Of a stretch of DNA of 64,000 bases, positions 7,858 through 16,365 are shown in pieces. The translations under genes and the position numbers were made by a program. Below the pieces are notes generated by a model. That model was not told where the DNA came from, did not search any database, and was given only the letters and a program-made list of their open reading frames with translations. Source of the stretch: JACVRW01 sp963734365 (GTDB taxonomy: Bacteria > Actinomycetota > Thermoleophilia > Solirubrobacterales > Thermoleophilaceae); NCBI GenBank assembly GCA_963734365.1, contig CAVTGV010000008.1, forward strand, positions 558,001-622,000, written 5' to 3'. How positions within the stretch are numbered: the first letter of the stretch is position 1; each line of letters opens with the position of its first letter.

Positions 7858-10482
7858 ATGGCCGACGACCGTCTGAAGACGCTCGAGGAGCGCACGCGCT
7901 ACGAGCCCGCCGAGGTGGAGGGGCGGATCTTCGCGCGCTGGGAGGAGTCGGGCATCTTCAGTCCCGCGCCCGAGGGCACCGCCGCCGAGAACTACTCGAT
8001 CGCCGTGCCGCCCCCGAACGTGACCGGCAACCTCCACATGGGCCACGCGCTCAACGCATCGATCCAGGACGCCTGCATCCGGGTGGCGCGCATGCGGGGG
8101 CGGCGGGCCAAGTGGATCTTCGGCACCGACCACGCGGGCATCGCCACCCAGCGCCAGGTGGAGCGGCGGCTCGAGGCCGAGGGCACGAGCCGCGAGGCGA
8201 TCGGGCGCGAGCGGTTCAACGAACAGGTCTGGCGCTGGCGCGAAGAGTACGGCGACACGATCCTGCGCCAGTTCAGGACGCTCGGCGCGTCGCTCGACTA
8301 CAGCGACGAGCGCTTCACGATGGACGACGACTACGTGCGCGCGGTGCAGCACGTTTTCGTGCGCCTCCACGAGAAGGGCCTGGTCTACCGCGACAACTAC
8401 CTGGTCAACTGGGATCCGGGCCTGCGCACTGCGATTTCGGATCTCGAGGTGGAGCAGCGCAGCGTGGAGGACACGCTGTACATGGTCGATTACCCGCTCG
8501 AGTCGGGGTCCGGCTCGGTGACCGTCGCGACGGTGCGCCCCGAGACGATGCTGGCCGACACGGCGATCGCGGTCAACCCGGCCGACGAGCGCTACTCCAG
8601 GCTGATCGGCGAGACGGCGATCCTCCCGCTCGTGGGCCGGCGGCTGCCGATCATCGCCGACGACTACGTGGACCCGGAGTTCGGCACGGGCGCGCTCAAG
8701 ATCACGCCCGGCCATGACCCGGGCGACTTCGAGATCGGCCGCTCCCACGGGCTCGACGAGGTCACCGTGATCGGCGAGGACGGCCTCATCACCGATTCGG
8801 CCCCCGAGCGCTTTCGCGGCATGGAGGTCGACGATGCGCTGGTGGCGATCGTGGCCGAGCTGCGCTCCGAGGGCTTCATCTCCGGGACCCAGCCCTACGA
8901 GCACGACGTGCCGCACTCGCACCGCTCCGGCCGGCGGATCGAGCCGCTGATCTCGCTGCAGTGGTTCTGCGACATGAACCAGCTGGCCGCGCCGGCCATG
9001 GAGGTCGTGAAGGACGGGCGCATCGCCTTCCACCCGGAGAAGCCGTGGACCGACGTCTACCTGAACTGGCTGGACAACATCCGCCCGTGGTGCATCTCGC
9101 GGCAGCTCTGGTGGGGCCACCAGCTTCCCGTCTGGTACCGCGGCGAAGAGACCTACGTGGGCGAGGCGCCGCCCGAGGGGGACGGCTGGGAGCGCGACCC
9201 GGACGTGCTCGACACGTGGTTCTCGTCGGGGCTGTGGCCGTTCGCCACGCTCGGCTGGCCCGCCGAGACGCCGCAGCTGCGCGCCTTTTATCCCACCGAC
9301 GTCCTCTCCACGGCGCGCGACATCATCTTCCTCTGGGTGGCGCGCATGGTGATGTTCGGAGTCGAGCTCACCGGCGAGATCCCCTTCACCGACGTGAACA
9401 TCCACTCGGTGATCCAGGCTCCGGACGGGCGTCGCATGTCCAAGTCCCTGGGCACCGGCATCGATCCCTCGGAGCTGATCGAGGGCGGGCCACGCCCACC
9501 GGTGTTCGAGCAGGGCGGCGAGTTTCCGGCCTACGGCGCGGACGCCCTGCGCTTCGGGCTGCTGGCGATGTCCTCGTCTCAGGACGTGCGCTTCAACGAG
9601 GAGCGCGTCAAGCAGGGGCGCGATCTCGCCAACAAGCTGTGGAACGCCTCGCGCCTGATCCTCCTCCGGGTGTCGGAGGTGGAGCCCGATCCGCGGGCCG
9701 GGCGCCGGGTCGAGGATCGCTGGATCGTGTCCCGGCTCGAGCGCCACACCGAGCGCGCGGGCGGGATGCTCGACGACTTTCGCTTCTCCGCCGCCGCCCT
9801 CGAGCTCTACGGGGCTTTCTGGTCCGAGCTGTGCGACTGGTATCTCGAGCTCGCCAAGCCCCGCCTCTACGAGCAGGACAACGCCGAGGTCTCCGCCGTG
9901 CTGCTGTGGGCCCTCGAGCGCACCCTGCGACTGCTGCACCCGGTGATGCCGTTCGTGACCGAGGAGATCTGGGGGCTGATGCCGGGTGAGCGCGGTCTGC
10001 TGGCCGCGGCCGACTGGCCCGAACCGGCCCCGGCGCGCTTCGACGAGAACGCGGAGACCGAGCTCGACAGCCTGATCGAGGGCGTGACCGCCCTGCGTCG
10101 CTACCGCGACGAGGTGGGCGCCAAGCCGGGGCAGCCCGTGCGCGGGCGCCTGGCCGCCGAGGGCTACGACGGGCTGCGCGACCAGATGGCGAGACTGGCC
10201 CGCTTCGAGTGGGTGGACGCCGCCCAGAACGGGGACGTGCTGGCCACCGTGCCGATCCCGGGCGGCGCGGTTCAGGTGCTCCCGTCGGACGCCTTCGACG
10301 CCGACGAGGCGCTGCGCCGGATCGACAAGAAGCGCGAGCAGCTGCGAAGCGAGATCGAGCGTGCCGAGCGCAAGCTGGCCAACGAAGGCTTCGTGGCCAA
10401 GGCGCCGCGCGAGGTGGTGGACGAGGAACGCCGGAAGCTGGACGAGTACCGCGAGGCGCTGCGGAGGCTGGAGGAGGCGTGA
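7858..10482 (+). CDS. valS: Valine--tRNA ligase
   Basis: ValRS charges tRNA-Val with valine and edits threonine. The 874-residue product has the HIGH-type motif (GNLHMGH), the long connective-peptide editing domain, a KMSKS-type motif MSKSLG, an anticodon-binding domain and a C-terminal coiled coil (residues about 805-874, rich in Glu/Arg/Leu) typical of ValRS. I choose the ATG at 7858, eight bases after CAGACT (7844-7849); the TTG nine bases upstream is less likely. Its stop overlaps the start of folC (GTGA), so the two are co-translated. Confidence 0.96.
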   Translation: MADDRLKTLEERTRYEPAEVEGRIFARWEESGIFSPAPEGTAAENYSIAVPPPNVTGNLHMGHALNASIQDACIRVARMRGRRAKWIFGTDHAGIATQRQVERRLEAEGTSREAIGRERFNEQVWRWREEYGDTILRQFRTLGASLDYSDERFTMDDDYVRAVQHVFVRLHEKGLVYRDNYLVNWDPGLRTAISDLEVEQRSVEDTLYMVDYPLESGSGSVTVATVRPETMLADTAIAVNPADERYSRLIGETAILPLVGRRLPIIADDYVDPEFGTGALKITPGHDPGDFEIGRSHGLDEVTVIGEDGLITDSAPERFRGMEVDDALVAIVAELRSEGFISGTQPYEHDVPHSHRSGRRIEPLISLQWFCDMNQLAAPAMEVVKDGRIAFHPEKPWTDVYLNWLDNIRPWCISRQLWWGHQLPVWYRGEETYVGEAPPEGDGWERDPDVLDTWFSSGLWPFATLGWPAETPQLRAFYPTDVLSTARDIIFLWVARMVMFGVELTGEIPFTDVNIHSVIQAPDGRRMSKSLGTGIDPSELIEGGPRPPVFEQGGEFPAYGADALRFGLLAMSSSQDVRFNEERVKQGRDLANKLWNASRLILLRVSEVEPDPRAGRRVEDRWIVSRLERHTERAGGMLDDFRFSAAALELYGAFWSELCDWYLELAKPRLYEQDNAEVSAVLLWALERTLRLLHPVMPFVTEEIWGLMPGERGLLAAADWPEPAPARFDENAETELDSLIEGVTALRRYRDEVGAKPGQPVRGRLAAEGYDGLRDQMARLARFEWVDAAQNGDVLATVPIPGGAVQVLPSDAFDADEALRRIDKKREQLRSEIERAERKLANEGFVAKAPREVVDEERRKLDEYREALRRLEEA

Positions 10483-11720
10483 CCTTCCGGCAGGCGGAGG
10501 AGTACCTGCTGGGCCTCGAGCTGTTCGGCATGCGCTTCGGGCTCGATCGCATGCACCGGCTGATGACTGTCCTGGGCCTGCCGCAGCGCCGCTTCGCCTC
10601 GATCCACGTGGTGGGCTCGAACGGCAAGTCCTCCACCGTCCGCTTCACCGCGGCCATCCTCGAGCGCCACGGGTTGCGCTCGGGCAGCTACACCTCGCCG
10701 CACCTGGGTTCGTTCCGGGAGCGCATCGAGGTGGGGGAGGAGCCGATCTCCGAGGCCGACTTCGCCGCCGCGGTGGAGCGCGCGGCGCACGCCGCGGAGC
10801 TCGTGAACCGCACCGCCGAGCCCGACGACCGGGTTACCCAGTTCGAGGCGCTCACCGCCGCGGCCTATCACGAGCTGGCACGGCGCGGGGTGGAGGTCGC
10901 GGTGATCGAGGCCGGTCTCGGCGGGCGCTTCGACGCCACCAACGTGATCCCCTCGCGGGTCCAGGTGCTCACCTCGGTGAGCCTGGAGCACACGCGCTGG
11001 CTCGGCCCGACGCTGAGGGACATCGCCGAGGAGAAGCTCGATGTCGTGACCGACCACTCCACCCTGGTGCTGGGCGATCTGGATCCCGATTCGCTCGCGG
11101 TGGCCGAGCGCGTGGTGGCCGAGCGTCACGCCCGGCTGGTGCACGCCGGGCACGAGGCCGATCTGCCCCTGCGGGCGGCCGGGCGCTTTCAGCGCCGCAA
11201 CTTCGCCCTCGCCGCGAGGGCGTCGGAGGCCCTGCTCGGCCGGCCTCTCGATCGCCACGCGCTGGAGCAGGCCGCCTCGGAGACGATCGTGGCCGGCCGG
11301 CTCGAGGTGGTGGCCGAGCGCCCGCTCACCCTCCTCGACGGCGCCCACAACCCCTCCGGCTTCCGCGCGCTGGCGGACTCCCTCGATGACGTGCTCGGCG
11401 AGCGGCGCCCGCGGGTGGCCGTGATCGGCGTGCTCGACGACAAGGATGCTGCGGGGATGCTGGACGTGTTGCTGCCTCACCTCGATCGCGTGGTGTTCAC
11501 TCGCTCGCAGAACCCTCGCTCGCTGTCGCCGGCCACGCTGGCGGCGCTCAAGGAGAAGATCGGCGGGCCCCCCTCGGAGACCGTGGCCGAGCCGCGTGCG
11601 GCCCTCGAGCGCGCCCGCGAGCTGGCCGGTCCCGAGGGCAGCGTGCTGGCTACGGGCTCCATCTACCTCGTCGCCGACCTGGTGCGCGATGAGCCCGGTG
11701 CACGCGCGTCGAGCCTGTGA
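10479..11720 (+). CDS. folC: Bifunctional folylpolyglutamate/dihydrofolate synthase
   Basis: FolC adds glutamate to (dihydro)folates using ATP. The 413-residue Mur-ligase-family protein has a P-loop HVVGSNGKSS near residue 41, the YTSPHL motif, GLGGRFDATN and the C-terminal LDGAHNP motif. The GTG start overlaps the valS stop by four bases. valS-folC adjacency is common in bacteria. Its own stop overlaps the next gene the same way (GTGA), giving a three-gene translational chain. Confidence 0.94.
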   Translation: MTFRQAEEYLLGLELFGMRFGLDRMHRLMTVLGLPQRRFASIHVVGSNGKSSTVRFTAAILERHGLRSGSYTSPHLGSFRERIEVGEEPISEADFAAAVERAAHAAELVNRTAEPDDRVTQFEALTAAAYHELARRGVEVAVIEAGLGGRFDATNVIPSRVQVLTSVSLEHTRWLGPTLRDIAEEKLDVVTDHSTLVLGDLDPDSLAVAERVVAERHARLVHAGHEADLPLRAAGRFQRRNFALAARASEALLGRPLDRHALEQAASETIVAGRLEVVAERPLTLLDGAHNPSGFRALADSLDDVLGERRPRVAVIGVLDDKDAAGMLDVLLPHLDRVVFTRSQNPRSLSPATLAALKEKIGGPPSETVAEPRAALERARELAGPEGSVLATGSIYLVADLVRDEPGARASSL

Positions 11721-12307
11721 CGAGCCCGCAGGTCTCCCTGCGCGACGGCGCCGAGATCGCGATCCGGCCCATCGAGCCCCAGGACCGCGAGGAGCTCGCC
11801 GCCGGCCTGCGGCAGCTCAGCCCCGAGTCGCGCTACCGGCGCTTCCTTTCACCCACCAACGAGCTGTCCGAGCCGGAGCTCGACTACCTCACCCGGGTCG
11901 ACCACACCGACCACGAGGCGCTCGTGGCTCAGGAGCCCGACAGCGGGCTGGGGATCGGCGTAGCCCGTTTCATCCGCTTCCCGGAGGAGCCGGACAAGGC
12001 AGAGTTCGCGGTGGCGGTGGCCGACGACTGGCAGGGCCGCGGCGTGGGCGGCGCGCTGCTGGCTCGCCTGACCGACCGCGCACGCGAGGAGGGCGTACGT
12101 CGCTTCAGCGCTGTGATCCTGGCCGACAACCGGCCGATGCTGGAGTTGCTCGACGACCTGGGTGAGGTGCGCTTCACCGACGAGGAGTTCGGCGCGGTCG
12201 AGGTCGAGATCGACCTGCCCCCCGAAGGCGTGGCCGCGGCGCTTCGGCGCACGATCCGGGCCGCCGCGCGGGGCGAGTTGTCCCTGCGTCCCCGCTGGGC
12301 GAGGTAG
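11717..12307 (+). CDS. GNAT-family N-acetyltransferase
   Basis: The 196-residue product has a single GNAT fold: an N-terminal beta strand ISIRP-like segment (IAIRPIEPQD), a long alpha1-alpha2 region and the acetyl-CoA loop VADDWQGRGVGGALL (Q-x-x-G-x-G/A). It resembles the acetyltransferase half of Pat-type protein lysine acetyltransferases (SPESRYRRFL is characteristic) but lacks their CoA-ligase and cyclic-nucleotide domains. The substrate is unknown. It is co-translated with folC through a 4-base GTGA overlap. Confidence 0.85.
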   Translation: MTSPQVSLRDGAEIAIRPIEPQDREELAAGLRQLSPESRYRRFLSPTNELSEPELDYLTRVDHTDHEALVAQEPDSGLGIGVARFIRFPEEPDKAEFAVAVADDWQGRGVGGALLARLTDRAREEGVRRFSAVILADNRPMLELLDDLGEVRFTDEEFGAVEVEIDLPPEGVAAALRRTIRAAARGELSLRPRWAR

Positions 12308-12341
12308 CGCCGCTCCCGGGCGGCTGCCAGGATTCAGGGCC

Positions 12342-12458
12342 GTGGACGGCGACGGACCCCGCTTCGGAGCAATGATCGCGCTGGTCGCGGTGGTGGTGGC
12401 CACCGTGATCCTGGTCTTCTTCGGGATCGGCTACGCGCTGGGCCGCCTATTTCTCTGA
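12342..12458 (+). CDS. 38-residue single-pass membrane protein
   Basis: The GTG at 12342 follows CAGGAT by eight bases, the leaderless spacing seen throughout the window. The product is VDGDGPRFGA followed by a hydrophobic helix (MIALVAVVVATVILVFFGIG) and a short tail YALGRLFL. Codon usage is GC-rich at third positions as in neighbours. An ATG at residue 11 is an alternative start. No family recognised. Confidence 0.5.
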   Translation: MDGDGPRFGAMIALVAVVVATVILVFFGIGYALGRLFL

Positions 12459-12497
12459 GCGGTTCCGTACGGACCTGTGGCTACACTCGCCCCTTCA

Positions 12498-13136
12498 ATG
12501 GTGTTGCTCGCCATCTTTGGCATCGACATCGAGAACGACGGGCTCAACCTCGCGGTCAACCTGCTCGTTCTCGTACTCGTCGTGGTCTGGCTCGCGCTGG
12601 TCTACTGGACCTTCGCGGACGCGCGGCGGCGCATCGCTGACCCGATGCTCGTGGGCTGCGCCACCGCGGCGTCGCTGTTCCCGTTCATCGGCACGGTCAT
12701 CTACCTGATCGTGCGCCCCCCGGAGTACCTGGAGGACGTGCGCGAGCGCGACCTCGAGATCGCTGCCGCGCAGGCCCGCCTGCAGAGCCTCGAGCACCCG
12801 CACTGCCAGTACTGCGGCTTCGAGGTGGAGAAGTCGTTCCTGCGCTGTCCGAGCTGCCTGCGCCGGCTGAAGGAGCCGTGCAACGTGTGCGGCAAGCCGC
12901 TCGACCCGCGCTGGAAGATCTGCCCCTACTGCGAGTCGGAGGTGGGGCAGGCCCCGCCGGAGGCCCGCCGGGCGCGACCGCGGCGGACCGCCGCCGCGGC
13001 AGCAGCCGGCGGCGCCGCCGCCGTACCCAGGGCCGCACGCCCCGCCCAGGCCGCTCGCCAGCCGCGTCCCGCCGAGGAAGCCCCGGCGGAGCGACCCGCG
13101 CGGGCGCGCCGCGACCGGCCCCAGTCGGCCGGCTGA
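12498..13136 (+). CDS. Two-helix membrane protein with double zinc ribbon
   Basis: The start ATG follows TACACT (12482-12487) by ten bases. The 212-residue product has two membrane helices (about residues 14-36 and 51-71), a short coiled segment (LEDVRERDLEIAAAQARL), and two CxxC pairs forming ribbons (CQYCGF...CPSC and CNVCGK...CPYC, about 101-151). A low-complexity Ala/Arg/Pro tail follows. Zinc-ribbon membrane proteins of this kind are common in actinobacteria and lack assigned function. ndk follows after 20 bases. Confidence 0.8.
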   Translation: MVLLAIFGIDIENDGLNLAVNLLVLVLVVVWLALVYWTFADARRRIADPMLVGCATAASLFPFIGTVIYLIVRPPEYLEDVRERDLEIAAAQARLQSLEHPHCQYCGFEVEKSFLRCPSCLRRLKEPCNVCGKPLDPRWKICPYCESEVGQAPPEARRARPRRTAAAAAAGGAAAVPRAARPAQAARQPRPAEEAPAERPARARRDRPQSAG

Positions 13137-13156
13137 GCCCACCGAGAGGAGAATTC

Positions 13157-13561
13157 ATGGACCGGACCCTGATCCTGGTGAAGCCGGACGCCTTCGGCCG
13201 CGGCCTCACCGGAGAGGTCATCGCCCGTTTCGAGCGCAAGGGCCTGCGCATCGTCGCGATGAAGCACATGACCGTCACTCGCGAGCTGGCCGAGGAGCAC
13301 TACGCCGAGCACCAGGGCAAGCCGTTCTTCGGCGACCTGGTCGACTTCATCACCGGCGGCCCGCTGGTGGCGCTCGTGCTCGAGGGCCACGAGGCGGTGG
13401 TCGCCGCGCGGCAGGTGATCGGCGCCACCAACCCGCTCGAGGCGGCGCCCGGCTCGATCCGCGGCGACTTCGGGCTCGAGGTTCAGACCAACCTCGTGCA
13501 CGGCTCGGACGCGCCCGAGTCGGCCGCGCGCGAGAGCGCGCTCTTCTTCCCCGAGCTTTGA
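13157..13561 (+). CDS. ndk: Nucleoside diphosphate kinase
   Basis: Ndk equilibrates nucleoside triphosphate pools by a phosphohistidine intermediate. The 134-residue protein starts MDRTLILVKPDA, has KPFF/LVDFITGGP, ATNPLEAAPGSIRGDFG and the active-site histidine in NLVHGSD; the length is normal. GAGAGGAG lies 6-7 bases before the ATG. The stop TGA shares bases with the TTG start of maf (TTGA overlap). Confidence 0.97.
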   Translation: MDRTLILVKPDAFGRGLTGEVIARFERKGLRIVAMKHMTVTRELAEEHYAEHQGKPFFGDLVDFITGGPLVALVLEGHEAVVAARQVIGATNPLEAAPGSIRGDFGLEVQTNLVHGSDAPESAARESALFFPEL

Positions 13562-14098
13562 TCCTCGCCTCGGGCTCGCCGCAGCGCCGCGCGATCCTCG
13601 AGCAGCTGGGGGTCGCGTTCCGGGTCGAGGTGCCCGAGGTGGAGGAGCTGACCGAGGGCGATCCGCGCGATCTGGTGGTCGAGAACGCGCTGCGGAAGGT
13701 GCGGGCGGTGGAGGGTCAGCGTCGTCCTGGGCGTGGACACCGAGGTGGTGCTCGGCGGGCGCGTGCTCGGAAAGCCGGGCAACGAGGGGGAAGCCGATGC
13801 GTTTCTGCGCGCCCTCTCGGGTCGGGTTCACGAGGTGGTGAGCGGCATCGCGCTGCGGGACGAGGCAGAGAGGGAGGTCACGGACGTGGCGGTGACCCGG
13901 GTGCGCTTCCGGGGGCTCGCGGACCGGGAGATCGCCTGGTACCTCGGGACGGGTGAGTGGCGCGGGCGCGCGGGCGGCTACGCGGTCCAGCTCAAGGGCG
14001 CCGCTCTGGTCGAGGCGATCGAGGGCGACTACCTCAACGTGGTCGGCCTGCCGGTGGCCACGCTGCTCCGGCTGCGTCCCGGGCTGCTGTCCGGCTGA
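13558..14098 (+). pseudogene. maf: Maf-family nucleotide pyrophosphatase, frameshifted
   Basis: Maf proteins hydrolyse non-canonical or excess nucleoside triphosphates. The TTG at 13558 starts ILASGSPQRR (Maf motif SxSPRR), continuing to KVRAVEG. The rest of the family, including LGVDTEVVLGGRVLGKP, GYAVQLKGA and the C-terminal NVVGLP, is in the next frame (to 14098). One extra base near 13710-13720 explains the break. All other housekeeping genes here are intact, so this is either a real lesion or a sequencing error; the intact remainder of both halves argues for a recent or artefactual event. Maf is translationally coupled to ndk. Confidence 0.85.
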
Positions 14099-14113
14099 TC
14101 GCGATCACGCTCG

Positions 14114-14146
14114 CTACGTTGAGCCCCTATGTGGGGCCTAACGTAG
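14114..14146 (+). repeat. Two-tier inverted repeat after maf
   Basis: CTACGTT (14114-14120)/AACGTAG (14140-14146) enclose GCCCC (14123-14127)/GGGGC (14133-14137) with a 5-base loop. The hairpin lies 16 bases after the maf stop. It could be an intrinsic RNA hairpin or a DNA operator; there is no T tract immediately after it. Confidence 0.6.
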
Positions 14147-14173
14147 ATCGGACCGGCCCCGCGAGGCGCGCAA

Positions 14174-14204
14174 GGGGTCAGACCCCGCTGTTTGCTGCCT
14201 TTTT
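14174..14204 (+). terminator. Candidate terminator of the ndk-maf transcript
   Basis: GGGGTCAGACCCC (14174-14186) is a perfect short hairpin, followed after 13 bases by TTTTT (14200-14204). The T run is somewhat distant, so termination would be inefficient. This same core is also seen as a repetitive extragenic palindrome in other genomes as I recall, so a REP-like element is an alternative. Confidence 0.45.
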
Positions 14205-14348
14205 GTAGCTTCTGCCACGGGTCGGAACAACAACTTGCGCGGGTTATCGGGCCGCTGTCAGTCGGCTAGACTGGGGCCCGCCGGACGGCGGAGCGCCGGC
14301 GCCCGCGATCCCGCGCGGCGCTGGACTGTTTGCTTCCGCCCCGGCGCT

Positions 14349-14354
14349 TATCCT
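14349..14354 (+). promoter_or_regulatory. Candidate -10 of the mreB operon
   Basis: TATCCT lies 16 bases before the mreB ATG, leaving a leader of about 9 bases with no Shine-Dalgarno. A second TAGACT at 14267-14272 could be an upstream promoter with a leader of about 90 bases. Confidence 0.45.
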
Positions 14355-14370
14355 CTTTTCCACAGCGCGA

Positions 14371-15417
14371 ATGGGCTTCTTCTCCTACCTCACCGGCATG
14401 GGCGGCCGTGACATGGCCGTCGATCTGGGCACCGCGAACACCCTCGTATACGTACGCGGCCGTGGCATCGTCCTGTCCGAGCCGTCCGTGGTGGCGATCG
14501 ACTCCCGCACCGGTGAGGTGCACGCGGTGGGTATCGAGGCCAAGCGGATGCTGGGCCGCACACCGGGCACGATCCAGGCCATCCGGCCGCTCAAGGACGG
14601 CGTGATCGCCGACTTCGACGTGACCGAGCAGATGCTGCGCCACTTCATCCAGAAGGTCCACCAGAACCGCTGGGCCCACCCGCGCGTGGTGGTGTGCGTG
14701 CCCTCGGGAGTGACCGGGGTGGAGAAGCGCGCGGTGGAGGAGGCCTGCCTGTCGGCCGGCGCCCGCCAGGCCTACCTGATCGAGGAGCCCATGGCGGCAG
14801 CGATCGGCGCCGGCCTCCCGGTGGGCGAGCCCACGGGCAACATGGTCGTGGACATCGGCGGCGGCACGAGCGAGGTCGCGGTGATCTCGCTCGGCGGAAT
14901 CGTGGTGTCCCAGTCGATTCGCATCGGCGGCGACGAGCTCGACGAGGCGATCATCAACTACGTCAAGCGTGAGTACAAGCTGATGATCGGGCAGCAGACC
15001 TCGGAGGAGGTCAAGCTCGAGATCGGCTCGGCCTTCCCCCTCGACGAGGAGGTTCAGGCCGAGATACGCGGGCGCGACCTGGTGTCGGGCCTGCCCAAGA
15101 CGATCGTCCTGACGAGCGAAGAGGTCCGCATGGCCCTCGAGGAGCCGCTCCAGCAGATCATCGACGCGGTCAAGGAGACCCTCGACCGCACTCCGCCGGA
15201 GCTGGCCTCCGACATCATGGACCGGGGCATCATGCTCGCCGGCGGGGGTGCGCTGCTGCAGGGGCTCGACGAGCGCCTGCGCGACGAGACCCAGATGCCC
15301 GCTCACCTGGCCGAGTCCCCGCTCACGTGCGTGGCCGTGGGCTCCGGCCGCAGCCTCGAGGAATTCGAGGCCATCCACCGCGCCAACAAGAATTCCCGAA
15401 CGAGCCGGCGACGGTAA
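14371..15417 (+). CDS. mreB: Rod shape-determining protein MreB
   Basis: MreB is the bacterial actin that polymerises under the inner membrane and guides lateral wall synthesis. The 348-residue protein has the phosphate-1 motif DLGTANTLVYV near residue 16, phosphate-2 VVDIGGGTSEVAV, the ERGI-like EIGSAF region and the adenosine motif GIMLAGGGALLQG. It opens the mreB-mreC-mreD-mrdA-rodA cluster, which implies a rod-shaped or lateral-growing cell. The C-terminal tail NKNSRTSRRR is basic. Confidence 0.97.
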   Translation: MGFFSYLTGMGGRDMAVDLGTANTLVYVRGRGIVLSEPSVVAIDSRTGEVHAVGIEAKRMLGRTPGTIQAIRPLKDGVIADFDVTEQMLRHFIQKVHQNRWAHPRVVVCVPSGVTGVEKRAVEEACLSAGARQAYLIEEPMAAAIGAGLPVGEPTGNMVVDIGGGTSEVAVISLGGIVVSQSIRIGGDELDEAIINYVKREYKLMIGQQTSEEVKLEIGSAFPLDEEVQAEIRGRDLVSGLPKTIVLTSEEVRMALEEPLQQIIDAVKETLDRTPPELASDIMDRGIMLAGGGALLQGLDERLRDETQMPAHLAESPLTCVAVGSGRSLEEFEAIHRANKNSRTSRRR

Positions 15418-15450
15418 CCGGGAGGCGGCCGAGCGCCGGCACCCCCTTCG

Positions 15451-16365
15451 ATGCACGACCGGAAGACGATCCGCAGGAGGCGAGCGACTCTCGCCGTCTT
15501 CGTCGCGCTCTCGATCGCGATCCTCACCGCCTACTTCGGCGAGTCCAGCGGCGGCTTCTTCCATGCGCTGCAGCGCGGATCCCAGGAGACCTTCGCCCCG
15601 ATCGAGACCGGAGCCAGCCGGGCCTTCAAGCCGGGTCGCGATCTCGTGAGCTGGGTCGGCGACACGATCGACGCCAAGGACCAGAACGAGCAGCTCCGGG
15701 AGGAGGTCGACCGCCTGACCAAGGAGGTTGCCGAGGCCCGTACGGCGCAGCGCGACGCCGCCCAGCTCAAGGGTCTCGTGGGGCTGCAGAAGGCCGAGGG
15801 CTTTCCGCAGGGCACCGAGCCGTTGGCAGCACGGGTGATCGCCCGCTCGCCCAATGTCTGGTACTCGGCGGTCAAGATCGACAAGGGCTCGAGCGACGGG
15901 GTGAGGATCGACCAGCCGGTGATCGCGGCGGCCGCCGACGACGCCGCCCCCGCCACCGGCGGCTTGGCGGGCAGGGTCACGAGCGTGACCGGCGGCACCG
16001 CCACGGTCACGCTGATCAGTGACGCCTCGATCGGCGTGGGCGCCCAGGTGATGCCCGCCGGAGCGGCGGGCGTGGTGCGTCCCGAGGTGGGTGACCCGCG
16101 CGACCTGCTCCTCGACCTGGTGCACGGCGGACGGGTGACCGAGAACGCGGTGGTGGTCACTTCGGGATTCCGGACCGACCGGGCCGACTCGCTGTTCCCC
16201 CGCGGCATCCCCATCGGCCGCGTGAGTCAGGTCGATCTCGACGAGGTCGACATCTATCAGCGGGTCCACCTCAAGCCGTTCGCGGATCTGCGCCGCCTCG
16301 ACATCGTGCAGGTGCTCACGCGGCGTCCGCGCGGCGAGCAGACCGCCGGAGTGATCGTCCCGTGA
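15451..16365 (+). CDS. mreC: Cell-shape protein MreC
   Basis: MreC is a bitopic membrane protein that links MreB to the periplasmic/wall synthesis machinery and activates PBP2-RodA. The 304-residue product has a short basic cytoplasmic start (RKTIRRRR), a membrane helix (about 12-28), a coiled coil (about 75-105, NEQLREEVDRLTKEVAEAR) and the beta-rich MreC domain ending VQVLTRRPRG. The ATG at 15451 lies 33 bases after mreB; its stop overlaps the mreD start (GTGA). Confidence 0.93.
   Translation: MHDRKTIRRRRATLAVFVALSIAILTAYFGESSGGFFHALQRGSQETFAPIETGASRAFKPGRDLVSWVGDTIDAKDQNEQLREEVDRLTKEVAEARTAQRDAAQLKGLVGLQKAEGFPQGTEPLAARVIARSPNVWYSAVKIDKGSSDGVRIDQPVIAAAADDAAPATGGLAGRVTSVTGGTATVTLISDASIGVGAQVMPAGAAGVVRPEVGDPRDLLLDLVHGGRVTENAVVVTSGFRTDRADSLFPRGIPIGRVSQVDLDEVDIYQRVHLKPFADLRRLDIVQVLTRRPRGEQTAGVIVP

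Noticed and set aside
7567..9939. 790-codon open frame antisense to valS
   Set aside because: Mirror of a GC-rich conserved gene; Arg/His/Ala/Gly-rich composition and no domain, typical of antisense shadow frames.
10209..10478. N-terminal extension of folC inside valS
   Set aside because: The extra residues are an out-of-frame reading of the valS 3' end; the family N-terminus begins at GTG 10479.
14266..16269. 667-codon open frame antisense to mreB-mreC
   Set aside because: Shadow of two well-conserved genes; composition and lack of motifs argue against coding.
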